Source: Kordiimonas sp. SCSIO 12603 (GTDB taxonomy: Bacteria > Pseudomonadota > Alphaproteobacteria > Sphingomonadales > Kordiimonadaceae). From it: a DNA stretch of 64,000 nucleotides. The translations under genes were made by a program, and so were the position numbers. Positions 37,726 through 47,186 of the stretch are shown here, piece by piece. Every line of letters begins with the position of its first letter. Position 1 is the first letter of the stretch. The notes beneath the pieces were generated by a model. The model saw nothing but the letters and a program-made list of their open reading frames with translations, had not been told where the DNA came from and searched no databases. The stretch spans positions 1,897,520 to 1,961,519 of the forward strand of contig NZ_CP073748.1 of assembly GCF_024398035.1 (NCBI RefSeq), in the 5' to 3' direction.

Positions 37726-38590
37726 TTTTACACATTTCATTGGCATTGATTGGTCTGGCGCAAAAGGGAAGCGCCATAAAGGAATAGCTATTGCTATCTG
37801 CGAAACCGGAGATAGTGCTCCTGCCATTGTTGAACCATCATTTGGTGAAAGATACTGGAGCCGTAAAGAGATCACAGACTGGATCAAGGCAGGATGTGGT
37901 TTACCTACTGAGGCGAAGATACTTATTGGCATTGATGCTGCTTTTGGCATGCCGTTTGATGATGAAAATGCGTATTTCCCTGGTAGGAAATTCCCTGAAA
38001 CAGTTCCAGAACTTTGGCAAGAAATAGCGAGTTGCTGTGTAGAGGAAGTTGACTTGTTTTCAGGTGCATTCGTAGAGGAATACAGCGAATATTTTCAGCA
38101 GCATGGTGGGCGAAAAGGTAAATGTTATAGCCGTAGGATGCGCAGAACGGAAAGTATCTGTATCGAAACTGGCGCGGGGCCATGTGAAAGCGTTTTTAAT
38201 CTTATAGGAGCCAGCCAAGTTGGGAAATCTGCACTTTCCACGATGCATATGCTTCACTTGCTACAAGAATGCTCTGACACTGCAGTATGGCCTTTTGATG
38301 AACCAAACACAGCGCGAATATGTCTTGTGGAAATCTATGCCGCTCTTTTTGCAAAACTAGGTGGCCACAAAGGGAAAATGCGATCATCGAGGGAACTTAA
38401 TATAGCGCTGCAGGGTTTGAATTCGAAAGCATATCAAGGTGAACTGCCCAAGAAGATAGATGATGTCACTGATGCACTAGTAACATCTGCGGGGTTAAGA
38501 GATATCGCGAATTCAAAGCAGTATTGGCAGCCGGCTTATCTTGTTCCAAAGATAAGAAAAACCGAAGGTTGGATTTTTGGTATCAAGTAG
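37697..38590 (+). CDS. DUF429-like protein, predicted nuclease-type fold
   Basis: A 297-residue protein starting at ATG 37697, inside the last 29 bases of rarA in another frame; a TTG at 37643 would lengthen the overlap. It opens with FIGIDWSGAKGKRHKGIAI, matching the DUF429 N-terminus, where an early acidic residue (Asp in GIDWSG) recalls RNase H-like folds. A second acidic segment, LIGIDAAFGMPF, and DDVTDALVTSAG near the end are also typical. The biochemical role is unknown. The overlap suggests coupled translation with rarA. Confidence 0.6.
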   Translation: MPQSLRKINSFTHFIGIDWSGAKGKRHKGIAIAICETGDSAPAIVEPSFGERYWSRKEITDWIKAGCGLPTEAKILIGIDAAFGMPFDDENAYFPGRKFPETVPELWQEIASCCVEEVDLFSGAFVEEYSEYFQQHGGRKGKCYSRRMRRTESICIETGAGPCESVFNLIGASQVGKSALSTMHMLHLLQECSDTAVWPFDEPNTARICLVEIYAALFAKLGGHKGKMRSSRELNIALQGLNSKAYQGELPKKIDDVTDALVTSAGLRDIANSKQYWQPAYLVPKIRKTEGWIFGIK

Positions 38591-38599
38591 AAGTTTGAC

Positions 38600-38627
38600 A
38601 ACCAATATTTGTATATAACAATTGGTT
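38600..38627 (+). repeat. Inverted repeat in the promoter region of a PAS_5 gene
   Basis: AACCAAT (38600-38606) and ATTGGTT (38621-38627) are perfect inverted arms 14 bases apart, overlapping AT-rich promoter-like DNA (TTGACA at 38595, TATAAC at 38614, but with a spacer too short for a normal promoter). It could be a regulator-binding site for the gene at 38773 or a weak terminator of the gene before it. Confidence 0.3.
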
Positions 38628-38772
38628 TATTTGTAGATAATCGTTTTACCATTTGTTCAGTTGTTGGTTATATATTTTAAAGCGCGTACTGCCTTGGGGA
38701 AGGTAGGTAAGGGGGAATAGAGCACAACAACCTTCGCGTGGGTTGGCATGATGCTCTAGGTGAGGAAACCGT

Positions 38773-39321
38773 ATGACCGAAGACTTTCGTTGGGGCGAAC
38801 ATTGTGACTCTTTGTGTAATGCTCCTCTAAAGCTGTTGAAGCGTGAGGATCTTGATCCAAGGCACCCTGCTATCGAGTTTGACAATTACTGGAGCAGTTT
38901 AAATGGTGGTGAGATACCTGCCAAAGAAGATTTTTCTCCCGTGGATGTTAAGCCTGTTCTCAAATGGATGATGTTGTTCGAACGCCAGATGAAAGATTCG
39001 GACGACCAATATAAATTATATCTTCAAGGCACCTCTGCCGCAGAATTAACGAACGGCTCGCTTCAGGGGCAGTATCTCCATGAATTCACTAATGCTGATT
39101 GTTATAATTCTCGTCGAGACCTGATGAGATACGTACTCAAAGAAGGGAAACCCGGGTTTGCAACAGCGCATACAGCGCCTTTGAAAACTGATAGTGAATA
39201 TTCAACTGATGTAACTGTTGGTATGTTCCCTTTTAGGAATATTGAAGGGGAGTGCCAGGTTTTTGTCGTACCCGCACCAGTATCAGAAAAGATTCGTGGC
39301 TGGTTGAACGCTTCTTGGTAA
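38773..39321 (+). CDS. PAS_5-family protein
   Basis: A 182-residue soluble protein. From HPAIEFDNYWSSL (about residue 36) the layout matches PAS_5 proteins (PF07310 type), common in Alphaproteobacteria: a conserved start, a central segment YKLYLQGTSAAELTNGSLQGQYL and a hydrophobic end (FVVPAPVSEKIRGWL). They are thought to be sensory or regulatory, but no ligand or partner is established. A second member lies at 51415. GGTGAGGAAACC precedes the ATG. Confidence 0.75.
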   Translation: MTEDFRWGEHCDSLCNAPLKLLKREDLDPRHPAIEFDNYWSSLNGGEIPAKEDFSPVDVKPVLKWMMLFERQMKDSDDQYKLYLQGTSAAELTNGSLQGQYLHEFTNADCYNSRRDLMRYVLKEGKPGFATAHTAPLKTDSEYSTDVTVGMFPFRNIEGECQVFVVPAPVSEKIRGWLNASW

Positions 39322-39437
39322 CTAAAATGCTGAAATATCCAGTTTTTATTCAATAAAACGCAAGCCTTCCAAATTCTCATTGTTTCCTCTATGGTGCGCG
39401 GCAAAGATGAATAGTTTGGGAACGAAGAAGCACTCAT

Positions 39438-39815
39438 ATGAATATGCTGATTGCGATAGCCCTTGGGGGCGCAACTGGGGCGTTGTTACGTCATTTTGTT
39501 GCTGTCAGCATTATGCGGGTGCTCGGCTCAGGTTTTCCGTACGGCACCTTCTCCGTGAATATGATTGGCAGCCTTATTATGGGTGTTCTAATAACAGGAT
39601 TTGCCATGAAGTTTGAAGCCTCACAGGAACTGCGTGGTTTTCTTACTGTCGGGCTTTTAGGCAGCTTTACAACATTCTCCACATTTTCGCTTGAAGCAGC
39701 TCTAATGATTGAGCGCGGAGATTGGCAAGGCGCTGGGCTGTATACCTTTGGCTCCCTTATTATTGGTGTATTAAGTTTATTTGCAGGCATGTGGCTTGGT
39801 AAGGTTTTATTATGA
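39438..39815 (+). CDS. crcB: Fluoride ion channel CrcB/Fluc
   Basis: A 125-residue protein with four predicted helices. GGATGALLRH at the N-terminus, NMIGSLIMGVL in helix 2 and GLLGSFTTFSTFS in helix 3 are the family signatures; the Phe and Thr residues line the fluoride pore. It works as a dual-topology dimer that lowers cytoplasmic fluoride. No fluoride riboswitch was seen upstream. Its last 4 bases (ATGA) are the rluC start. Confidence 0.96.
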   Translation: MNMLIAIALGGATGALLRHFVAVSIMRVLGSGFPYGTFSVNMIGSLIMGVLITGFAMKFEASQELRGFLTVGLLGSFTTFSTFSLEAALMIERGDWQGAGLYTFGSLIIGVLSLFAGMWLGKVLL

Positions 39816-40786
39816 GTGGCGTTCAGAACATTAAAGTTGAAAAAGATGATGAAGGCGTTCGCATAGATCGCTGGTTTAAACGTCACTATCCTCATGTTGG
39901 ATTTGGTCAGCTCCAGAAGATTATGCGCAAAGGCGAAGTTCGTCTTGATGGTAAGCGTGTGAAAGGCAGCGAACGGGTTGAAGAAGGGCAGACGATCCGC
40001 GTTCCACCGCTTGGGGATGCGCCAAAACAGGAACCCAGAGCACCGAAGTTACGTATGAGCGAGGCTGATATTGAAGAGCTTCAAAGCCTGGTTATTTACC
40101 AAGATGATGATGTTCTCGCGATTAATAAGCCTGCTGGCCTGCCAACGCAGGGCGGTACAGGGCAAGTGAAACATCTTGATGCTATGCTGGATTTCCTGAA
40201 ATTCGGCTCGAAACACAGACCACGCCTTGTTCACAGGCTAGATAAAGATACTTCTGGTGTGCTTCTTCTAGGCCGTTCAGCTAATGCGGCTGGCGCACTT
40301 GCTGCGGCATTTCAGACAAAAGAAACAGATAAACGCTATTTTGCCCTTGTGCGGGGCGTTCCTAAAGTGCCCGATGGACGGATTATCCTCAAAATGGATA
40401 AAGCGCCGATTAAAGGTAATGAACGTATGGTGGTAACGCCAGATGGTAAGAAATCTATTTCAGATTATGCGGTAGTTGATCGGGCCGCACAGGAAGCTGC
40501 ATGGCTTGCCCTTAAACCGCATACAGGGCGTACGCATCAGCTTCGCTTGCACTGCGCGGAATTAGGGCATCCTATCATTGGTGATGGCAAGTATGGTGGT
40601 CCGGAAGCCTTCCTTTCAGGAAGCATTTCCAGGAAGATGCACCTGCATAGTCGATTCATTACTTTCCCACATCCAGATGGCAGCAATGTAACAATTACCG
40701 CCCCATTGCCAGAGCATATGCAAGCCAGTTTTGATATGCTTGGTTTTGATATTGAGGACTATGACGACAGCATTCTTGATGAGTAG
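39812..40786 (+). CDS. rluC: 23S rRNA pseudouridine synthase, RluA/RluC family
   Basis: A 324-residue protein. An N-terminal S4-like RNA-binding domain (about 14-75) precedes the catalytic domain, which has HRLDKDTSGVLLL with catalytic D144. KPHTGRTHQLRLH and GHPIIGDGKYGG complete the family signatures. It isomerises uridines in 23S rRNA; RluC is the likely member, though RluD-type specificity cannot be excluded. Translationally coupled to crcB. In many alphaproteobacteria the next genes are a HAD phosphatase and ATP12; here four sugar genes intervene. Confidence 0.9.
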   Translation: MSGVQNIKVEKDDEGVRIDRWFKRHYPHVGFGQLQKIMRKGEVRLDGKRVKGSERVEEGQTIRVPPLGDAPKQEPRAPKLRMSEADIEELQSLVIYQDDDVLAINKPAGLPTQGGTGQVKHLDAMLDFLKFGSKHRPRLVHRLDKDTSGVLLLGRSANAAGALAAAFQTKETDKRYFALVRGVPKVPDGRIILKMDKAPIKGNERMVVTPDGKKSISDYAVVDRAAQEAAWLALKPHTGRTHQLRLHCAELGHPIIGDGKYGGPEAFLSGSISRKMHLHSRFITFPHPDGSNVTITAPLPEHMQASFDMLGFDIEDYDDSILDE

Positions 40787-40794
40787 AATGTGAT

Positions 40795-41346
40795 ATGGAA
40801 AAGTCTGTAAAGTTCGGATTGCCGAATGACGTAATACTCACACCTCTCAAGCCTATTACCGATAGCCGAGGAACTCTTTGCGAAGCTTTCCGTTTAGACC
40901 GTGTTCCTGAAAAGGAATTCGTGCAATGGAATTTAGTTAGATCCAATGTTGGTACCTTGCGCGGAGTGCATGTACATAAAAATCGAGCGGATTATCTAGT
41001 TGTTATCGAAGGTGAAATGCTGTTGGGGCTCTATGATATGCGCCGTAATTCGCCAACTTTTCAGCAGAGCACAATTGTCAGTATTACACCAGAAACTCAT
41101 AAAGCAGCTTATATTCCAACGGGTGTAGCACACGGTTTCTATTTCACTCAGCCAAGTCTCACGATGTATGGCCTAACGGAATACTGGAGTATGGCGGATG
41201 AAATGGGATGCCATCCTTTCGATGCTGATTTGAAGTTAAACTGGCCGGAAACTGAAAATGCAAAACTGTCTGATAGAGATCAGGCTGCGGGCACGCTTGC
41301 GGTAATGCAAGCGGAATATGATGAATGGGTAAATAAAAATGGCTGA
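40795..41346 (+). CDS. RmlC-like dTDP-sugar 3,5-epimerase family protein
   Basis: A 183-residue cupin. The RmlC-type core is visible: TDSRGTLCEAFRLD, GTLRGVHVH with the catalytic-base His position, and GVAHGFYF. The segment TEYWSMADEMGCHPFDADLKLNWP corresponds to the TDYYSPEDE...DWP end of RmlC. It probably epimerises or isomerises a nucleotide-linked keto-sugar; the HVH in place of HYQ suggests a non-rhamnose substrate. It starts 8 bases after rluC and overlaps the oxidoreductase by 8 bases. Confidence 0.7.
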   Translation: MEKSVKFGLPNDVILTPLKPITDSRGTLCEAFRLDRVPEKEFVQWNLVRSNVGTLRGVHVHKNRADYLVVIEGEMLLGLYDMRRNSPTFQQSTIVSITPETHKAAYIPTGVAHGFYFTQPSLTMYGLTEYWSMADEMGCHPFDADLKLNWPETENAKLSDRDQAAGTLAVMQAEYDEWVNKNG

Positions 41347-42265
41347 TGCTGTAAGAATTGGACTTATTGGCTGTGGTCGTTGGGGGAAAAATATCCTTCG
41401 AGATCTTTTGCTGCTTGGTTGTGATGTGCATGTTGCAGAACATAGAGAAAAAAATAGGGCATTAGCGCTTGATGCAGGCGCCTCTTCTGTTTGTTACGAT
41501 CAATCAGAGCTACCAAATGAAATGGATGGTTATGTCATTGCTGTCCCCACGGCTAGGCACTACGAGACCTTGTTGACTCTAGAAAATAGTGTTGCTCCAA
41601 TATTTATTGAAAAACCAATGGTGCCAAGTTTAGAGCAGGCTGAAGATATTGCTCAGAGAATGGGGGATCGTGTTTTTGTAATGCACAAATGGCGGTATCA
41701 CCCTGGTATTGAAAAAATTGCAGAACTGAGAGCTTCAAATAAATACGGAAAATTGGAACATTTAAGAACCAGAAGACTGCAATGGATGCAACCGCATAAA
41801 GATGTAGATGCTTTCTGGATTTTGGCCCCTCATGATGTTTCTATAATCATGCATATACTTGGTGATTTGCCGAAGATCAAAGCTGTGCAGGCTATGGTAA
41901 CGGACAATGATATTCATGCCCTCACAGCTTTTTTGGGTAATTACCCAAGTGTAGAAATGAGTGTTTCGGATATTCATCCGAAGACAGAGCGTCTTGTTTC
42001 AGCAAAATTTGAGCGTGCGGTAGTTTCGATGACTGATCCATGTGACGATTTTCTTCACATAAGGTATCTGGATGCTGATGGTACGCCCGGTGAAGAAGTA
42101 TCTAAGATTCAAATATCAAAAGAGTTTCCTCTGATCCGGGAAATTCGGTCATTTGTTGATTATATTTCGGGTGGCCCAAAACCCTTCAGTTGTGTAGCTG
42201 ATGAAATTAAAATGATGCAGGTGTTACATTCGTTACGCACAGAAGCATTAGCTTCCGCTGGATAA
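41339..42265 (+). CDS. Gfo/Idh/MocA-family oxidoreductase
   Basis: A 308-residue protein. The Rossmann motif GLIGCGRWGKN is at 8-18, and the EKP motif (FIEKPMVPSLEQAEDI) is near residue 96. HKWRYHPGIEKI and WILAPHDVSIIMH hold the likely substrate-site residues. Relatives oxidise or reduce sugars, often nucleotide sugars, with NAD(P). Between two RmlC-like genes it probably takes part in making a modified sugar. The start overlaps the upstream gene by 8 bases. Confidence 0.82.
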   Translation: MADAVRIGLIGCGRWGKNILRDLLLLGCDVHVAEHREKNRALALDAGASSVCYDQSELPNEMDGYVIAVPTARHYETLLTLENSVAPIFIEKPMVPSLEQAEDIAQRMGDRVFVMHKWRYHPGIEKIAELRASNKYGKLEHLRTRRLQWMQPHKDVDAFWILAPHDVSIIMHILGDLPKIKAVQAMVTDNDIHALTAFLGNYPSVEMSVSDIHPKTERLVSAKFERAVVSMTDPCDDFLHIRYLDADGTPGEEVSKIQISKEFPLIREIRSFVDYISGGPKPFSCVADEIKMMQVLHSLRTEALASAG

Positions 42266-42286
42266 TAAACTGAGTTTTATAGATAG

Positions 42287-42832
42287 ATGTTTGATGTTTT
42301 TAGTTTGCCGGAAGGCGTTATAGTATCGACACAGCAGAAGTTTTCGGATGATAGAGGATGGTTATATGAGGGCTATAACATTTCTAGATGCCCTACAGAA
42401 CTTCGGCAGTTAACTATATCGGAAAGTGATGCAAATACACTTCGGGGTATGCATGTACATTATAAGCGACATGATTATGTGATGGTGGTTAGTGGTGCAC
42501 TGATCTTGGGGCTTGTTGATATGCGACCCAATTCAGATAGTTTTCGTAAAAGCAGTTGTCTTATATTGAAGCCTGAAGAAGCTTGCACTGTCTATATCCC
42601 ACTAGGAATAGGACACGGATTTGCATTTCAAGAGAAGACGCGATATCTCACAGGATTAAGTGTAGCTTGGAGCCCTGAAGATGAATTTCTTTTCAGGTAC
42701 GATGATCCTGTACTTCAGTTTGACTGGGGCGTTAACGAACCGATTTTGTCTGAAAAAGATAGAAATGCAGGTTCATTTGAAAGTGCTGTAAGGCAGTATC
42801 TTGAGGCCGCCAGTGGTTCGCAAGGAGGGTAA
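42287..42832 (+). CDS. Second RmlC-like dTDP-sugar epimerase family protein
   Basis: A 181-residue cupin similar to the protein at 40795 (shared: LRGMHVH against LRGVHVH, IPLGIGHGF against IPTGVAHGF). The Tyr expected in the TDYY region is replaced: the sequence reads LSVAWSPEDEFLF...FDWG, so the usual proton-donating Tyr of RmlC may be missing. It may have another activity, such as isomerase or mono-epimerase, or form a hetero-pair with its paralogue. It ends 1 base before the GT2 gene. Confidence 0.65.
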   Translation: MFDVFSLPEGVIVSTQQKFSDDRGWLYEGYNISRCPTELRQLTISESDANTLRGMHVHYKRHDYVMVVSGALILGLVDMRPNSDSFRKSSCLILKPEEACTVYIPLGIGHGFAFQEKTRYLTGLSVAWSPEDEFLFRYDDPVLQFDWGVNEPILSEKDRNAGSFESAVRQYLEAASGSQGG

Positions 42833-42833
42833 T

Positions 42834-43715
42834 TTGCCTCTATTTTCTGTTGTAATACCTACATATACCAACTGTGAAACAATTGTCTGGGCGATCAGGA
42901 GTGTGCAGGAGCAAACGTTACAGGATTTTGAAATCCTTGTAGTTGGTGACGGAGCGCCTAAAAAGACTTCTGAAATAATGGCACAGGAATGTGCGAACGA
43001 TAAGCGTATCACTTTCTTTGAAAACTCAAAAGGTGAAGGAAACGGTGAGCTGCATAGGCATCATGCTCTTCTTAAAGCTAAAGGTAAGTATGTTGCCTAT
43101 TTAGGGGATGATGATCTTTGGCATAAAAGCCATTTAGAAACAGTGAAGTTGCATCTGCACGAGGTGGATTTTCTGAATACGGTGCATCTATGCCTATATC
43201 CGAATGACAAACTCATTGCGTTTCAAGGTAATTTGAATGACGCTGCTTTACGTAGTGCAATGATGAAGAATAAGTACAACTTCTTCGGGCCGACGACCGC
43301 TGCCCATACCATGGAAGCATATAGTAAATTGCCTTCTGGCTGGTCCCCAAAACCGCAGGGTATGTGGTCTGATTTACATATGTGGCGGCAGTGGTTTGGC
43401 CAAAGCGATGTGCGCTTTAAAACCGTCCCAGAAATTACCACGATGCATCTGGATTCTAGCGTGAGGGGTACACCCACTATAGAAAGAGCACTTGAATCTC
43501 AAAAATGGCTTGAAAAATTGCGGAATGATGATGAATTTAAAGCCATTAAGGCAAAAGCGCTAGAGAACTTGCTTTTAGACACAGATAAAAAGCGTTATGC
43601 GGCTTTTCAATTCCGCGATCAACTCTCGAAAATGGGACTTATGGCCTTACAAGGGAAGCAAATCTCGATACAGACCTTGGATCGAGTAGTAAGGTTGAGG
43701 CCGGTGGATGACTGA
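42834..43715 (+). CDS. GT2-family glycosyltransferase
   Basis: Starting at TTG 42834 gives 293 residues beginning at FSVVIPTYTNCETI. AGGAGG lies at 42823-42828, 5 bases before that TTG. A TTG at 42801 would overlap the upstream gene and adds residues unlike the family. The GT-A fold has VVGDGAP and the metal-binding YLGDDDLWH near residue 93. There is no membrane segment. It probably adds the sugar made by this cassette to a surface glycan. Its end overlaps the HAD gene by 8 bases. Confidence 0.82.
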   Translation: MPLFSVVIPTYTNCETIVWAIRSVQEQTLQDFEILVVGDGAPKKTSEIMAQECANDKRITFFENSKGEGNGELHRHHALLKAKGKYVAYLGDDDLWHKSHLETVKLHLHEVDFLNTVHLCLYPNDKLIAFQGNLNDAALRSAMMKNKYNFFGPTTAAHTMEAYSKLPSGWSPKPQGMWSDLHMWRQWFGQSDVRFKTVPEITTMHLDSSVRGTPTIERALESQKWLEKLRNDDEFKAIKAKALENLLLDTDKKRYAAFQFRDQLSKMGLMALQGKQISIQTLDRVVRLRPVDD

Positions 43716-44385
43716 GTTCAATAAACTTGTTATTTTTGATTGTGACGGCACACTTGTTGACAGTCAGCATATGATTATTGGTTCAATGCATGACACCTTT
43801 GATAAGGCGGGTTTCGAGAGAAAAACGGACCAAGAAGTTCGCGCCATCGTAGGCCTAAGTCTTCATGAAGCGATAGCCAGCTTGTTACCACATGAAGGTA
43901 CTGAGGTTCATGCGGCGATGACGAATGATTACAAACAAATATTTTATGAACGCCGAACACAGCAAGGAGCAGGGCCTGACCCCCTCTATGATGGAACACG
44001 TGAGGCACTTGTAGCCCTTAACGAAGCAGGGTATCTGCTTGGTGTTGCTACGGGGAGCAGCCGAAGAGGATTAGATAGAGTTCTTGCAGAGCATGATCTG
44101 GCAAGTTTTTTCGTAACACTACAAACTGCAGATGGGCATCCTTCTAAGCCTCATCCTTCGATGATTTTTACCGCTATCGCTGAGGCAGGGTCAAGTCCTG
44201 AAAGTGCAGTTATGGTTGGTGATACCAGTTATGATATCATGATGTCCGTGAAAGCTGGTACAACGCCTATTGGCGTAAATTGGGGATATCACAGTGAAGA
44301 TCTATTGGCGGACGTAGGTGCGAAGCATATTGCCTCTCATTACAATCAGATACCCGCTTTGGTGAAAGCAGCGATAGGTGATTAA
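43708..44385 (+). CDS. HAD-family phosphatase, phosphoglycolate phosphatase-like
   Basis: A 225-residue HAD-IA hydrolase. Motif I FDCDGTLVDS has nucleophile D11 and acid/base D13; motif II is GVATGSSRRGL, and motif IV MVGDTSYDI. The cap domain lies between. The substrate cannot be told. In many alphaproteobacteria this gene sits directly between rluC and ATP12, so it belongs to the backbone operon rather than to the sugar cassette before it. Confidence 0.9.
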   Translation: MTEFNKLVIFDCDGTLVDSQHMIIGSMHDTFDKAGFERKTDQEVRAIVGLSLHEAIASLLPHEGTEVHAAMTNDYKQIFYERRTQQGAGPDPLYDGTREALVALNEAGYLLGVATGSSRRGLDRVLAEHDLASFFVTLQTADGHPSKPHPSMIFTAIAEAGSSPESAVMVGDTSYDIMMSVKAGTTPIGVNWGYHSEDLLADVGAKHIASHYNQIPALVKAAIGD

Positions 44386-44386
44386 T

Positions 44387-44827
44387 ATGAGTGAAATTAA
44401 AGATGAAGTGAATGCTGAAGCATCAAAACCTAAAGTTATTTTTCTAGTAGCCGCAGCGGTGTTTGCGCTAGTGGCCGCATTTGCCTATTTGAATGAAGAA
44501 GAGATTATCGAAGCCAGTGGAGCTACTGGTTTCGCGCTTTTGTTGATGTTGTCTGTTCTTGTTTCCCTGTGCCTTGTTTTATGTTACCGCATGCCGCGTC
44601 TTGGAAATCGGTTGCTTGGGTACGATGTTGTCATCACCAAGCCTGATGAAAAAGGCAAGGCGGATATGCAGTACTCTGGCGGATTTAAGATGGATGGTGG
44701 TGCAGACCTGAAACGCCAGAATAGCCGTAGGAAAGAAGCTCGTTATTCCAGAAAAAAATATGCTGAAGTAACTCGGCAAATGCAGGAAGAAAAAGCGCAG
44801 CTGTCTGAAGACCAAGGTAAAGAGTAA
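44387..44827 (+). CDS. Small membrane protein of unknown function
   Basis: A 146-residue protein starting at ATG 44387, one base after the HAD stop and 6 bases after AGGTGA. Two predicted helices (about 14-37 and 48-68, cores FLVAAAVFALVAAFAYL and FALLLMLSVLVSLCLVLCY) are followed by a charged cytoplasmic tail with RQNSRRKEARYSRKKY and a possible coiled coil. I do not recognise the family. It lies between the HAD phosphatase and ATP12, and ends 0 bases before the latter. Confidence 0.6.
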   Translation: MSEIKDEVNAEASKPKVIFLVAAAVFALVAAFAYLNEEEIIEASGATGFALLLMLSVLVSLCLVLCYRMPRLGNRLLGYDVVITKPDEKGKADMQYSGGFKMDGGADLKRQNSRRKEARYSRKKYAEVTRQMQEEKAQLSEDQGKE

Positions 44828-45526
44828 ATGAAAGTTTTCTACAAGGAAGTAACTGTTGAAGCCGTGGATGGCGGCTTTGGTGTCGCCCTTGATGGCAGAA
44901 TTATTAAAACACCAGGCAAAGATACGCTTGTTATGCTGACATCGGTCCTTGCCGAAGCGGTGGCTGAAGAATGGCGCGCGCAAAGTGATGAGGTTGATGC
45001 TTCAACAATGCCTATCACCAAGCTTGCAAACACGGCGCTGGACCGGGTAGCAAAACGAATGGATGATGTGGCGGCTGAAATTGCGAATTTCGGAGGCACA
45101 GACCTACTCTGTTACAGGGCAGATGAACCGGAAGAACTTATTAAACGTCAGAATGAGATCTGGAACCCTTATCTTGAATGGGCCAAAGATGTACTACACG
45201 CAGATTTGAAGACAACAGATGGCATCATGCCTGTGGCGCAGGATGAAGCTGCACTTAATCAACTTACGGTGCAGGTAATTGCTTGCGATCCCTTTGAGTT
45301 GACGGCGTTACATGAATTTACCAATGGCTTTGGCTCTCTAGTGCTCGCGCTTGCCTATATGCAGGGGCATAAGCCCTTTGATGAACTATGGGCCGCTAGC
45401 CTTCTTGATCTTACCTATCAGGAAGAACAGTGGGGGCTTGATTATGAAGTTGAAGACAAACGTAAAGAAAAACTCGCTGATTTAGAAGCAACATGCAGGT
45501 TTTTGAAACTAGTTCGGGATAACTAG
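44828..45526 (+). CDS. F1-ATPase assembly chaperone, ATP12 family
   Basis: A 232-residue soluble protein. [30 protein letters not shown] and [13 protein letters not shown] are the family signatures, and [25 protein letters not shown] follows. ATP12 binds the F1 alpha subunit before assembly. The family is shared by mitochondria and Alphaproteobacteria, one of the best taxonomic clues here. Its ATG follows the stop of the small membrane protein directly. Confidence 0.93.
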   Translation: MKVFYKEVTVEAVDGGFGVALDGRIIKTPGKDTLVMLTSVLAEAVAEEWRAQSDEVDASTMPITKLANTALDRVAKRMDDVAAEIANFGGTDLLCYRADEPEELIKRQNEIWNPYLEWAKDVLHADLKTTDGIMPVAQDEAALNQLTVQVIACDPFELTALHEFTNGFGSLVLALAYMQGHKPFDELWAASLLDLTYQEEQWGLDYEVEDKRKEKLADLEATCRFLKLVRDN

Positions 45527-45633
45527 GCTGGCAAAAGCAGGCTAATCCATATACATATGATTTGATTTTCAGGGGCTACGGCCCCGTGCGCCGCCCCAAA
45601 TCTGGCGCAAAGGGAGAAGGGACCAAATATAAA

Positions 45634-47166
45634 ATGAAAGAAATCCTGGAAAGGCTCGAAGAAAAACGTAATCAGGCTCGCCTTGGCGGCGGTCAGAAAC
45701 GTATCGATGCCCAGCACGGTCGCGGCAAACTTACTGCACGTGAACGTATTGATCTTTTGCTCGATGAAGATAGTTTCGAAGAATATGATATGTTTGTAGA
45801 GCACCGCTGTGCGGATTTTGGTATGGAAGATACCAAATTTGCAGGTGACGGTGTTGTAACAGGCTCAGGCACAATCAATGGTCGCTTGGTTTATGTATAT
45901 AGCCAGGACTTTACCGTGTTCGGTGGTTCACTTTCTGAAACACATGCACAGAAAATCATTAAAGTTATGGACATGGCCATGAAGGTGGGGGCACCGGTTA
46001 TTGGTCTTAATGATAGTGGTGGCGCTCGTATTCAGGAAGGTGTGGCAGCCCTTGGTGGTTATGCGGATGTATTCCAGAAAAATATTCTGGCTTCTGGCGT
46101 TGTGCCGCAGATTTCCATGATTATGGGCCCTTGTGCTGGTGGTGCAGTTTACAGCCCGGCGATGACAGATTTCATTTTTATGGTGGAAGATACTTCTTAT
46201 ATGTTTGTAACAGGCCCTGATGTGGTGAAAACTGTAACAAACGAAGTGGTGACACAGGAAGAACTTGGTGGCGCTTCTACGCACACAACCAAGTCTGGTG
46301 TCGCGGATAAAGCCTTCTCAAATGATGTGGAAGCCCTTGCGCAACTTCGCCGTTTTATGGATTTCCTACCACTCAATAACCGTGAGCCAGCGCCTGTTCG
46401 TCCAACATTTGATAAGCCGGACCGTATCGAGGATTCCCTTGATAGCGTGATCCCATCAAACCCAAACAAGCCATATGACATGCATGAAGTGATCACTAAA
46501 ATGGTGGACGAGGGTGATTTCTTTGAAATTCAGCCTAGTCATGCAGGCAATATCATTGTTGGCATGGCACGTATGGATGGTCAGACAGTAGGTATTGTTG
46601 CTAACCAACCAATGGTTCTTGCGGGCTGTCTGGATATTGATAGTTCGAAGAAAGCTGCACGTTTTGTTCGCTTCTGCGATTGTTTCAATATTCCAATCGT
46701 TACTCTTGTAGATGTTCCAGGCTTTTTGCCGGGCACTGCACAGGAATATGGTGGAATCATCAAGCACGGTGCGAAGCTTCTGTTTGCATACGGTGAAGCA
46801 ACTGTTCCGAAAATTACGATCATTACCCGCAAAGCATATGGCGGAGCATATGACGTGATGGCATCCAAGCATTTGCGTGGTGATTTGAACTATGCATGGC
46901 CAAAAGCAGAAATTGCTGTAATGGGTGCGAAAGGCGCGGTGGAAATTCTTTACCGTAAGGAAAAGGATGATCCTGAGAAAATTGCTGAACGCACTAAAGA
47001 ATATGAAGACCTGTTTGCTAACCCGTTTGTAGCGGCGCAGCGCGGTTTCATTGATGAAGTAATTATGCCGCACAGCACGCGTAAACGTGTGATCACAGGT
47101 CTCCGTAAGCTTGCTAATAAGCACTTGGAGAACCCGTGGAAGAAGCACGATAATATTCCGCTTTAG
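45634..47166 (+). CDS. pccB: Propionyl-CoA carboxylase beta subunit (carboxyltransferase)
   Basis: ATG 45634, 10 bases after GGGAGAAGGGA, gives 510 residues, the family length; upstream in-frame codons were not used. The two crotonase-like halves are evident. Key segments are [24 protein letters not shown] and, in the C-terminal half, [17 protein letters not shown] and [14 protein letters not shown]. It transfers carboxyl from biotin to propionyl-CoA, giving methylmalonyl-CoA. It pairs with pccA at 47918; three small membrane-protein genes lie between. Confidence 0.95.
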   Translation: MKEILERLEEKRNQARLGGGQKRIDAQHGRGKLTARERIDLLLDEDSFEEYDMFVEHRCADFGMEDTKFAGDGVVTGSGTINGRLVYVYSQDFTVFGGSLSETHAQKIIKVMDMAMKVGAPVIGLNDSGGARIQEGVAALGGYADVFQKNILASGVVPQISMIMGPCAGGAVYSPAMTDFIFMVEDTSYMFVTGPDVVKTVTNEVVTQEELGGASTHTTKSGVADKAFSNDVEALAQLRRFMDFLPLNNREPAPVRPTFDKPDRIEDSLDSVIPSNPNKPYDMHEVITKMVDEGDFFEIQPSHAGNIIVGMARMDGQTVGIVANQPMVLAGCLDIDSSKKAARFVRFCDCFNIPIVTLVDVPGFLPGTAQEYGGIIKHGAKLLFAYGEATVPKITIITRKAYGGAYDVMASKHLRGDLNYAWPKAEIAVMGAKGAVEILYRKEKDDPEKIAERTKEYEDLFANPFVAAQRGFIDEVIMPHSTRKRVITGLRKLANKHLENPWKKHDNIPL

Positions 47167-47186
47167 GGTGTTGTGAAGGTCTCAAA

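Noticed and set aside
38595-38619. TTGACA and TATAAC as a promoter before the PAS_5 gene
   Set aside because: The spacer is only 13 bases, too short for a sigma-70 promoter; only the inverted repeat there was kept as a low-confidence feature.
39322-39437. Possible fluoride riboswitch before crcB
   Set aside because: The conserved riboswitch core sequence and pseudoknot arrangement were not found; crcB appears to start without it.
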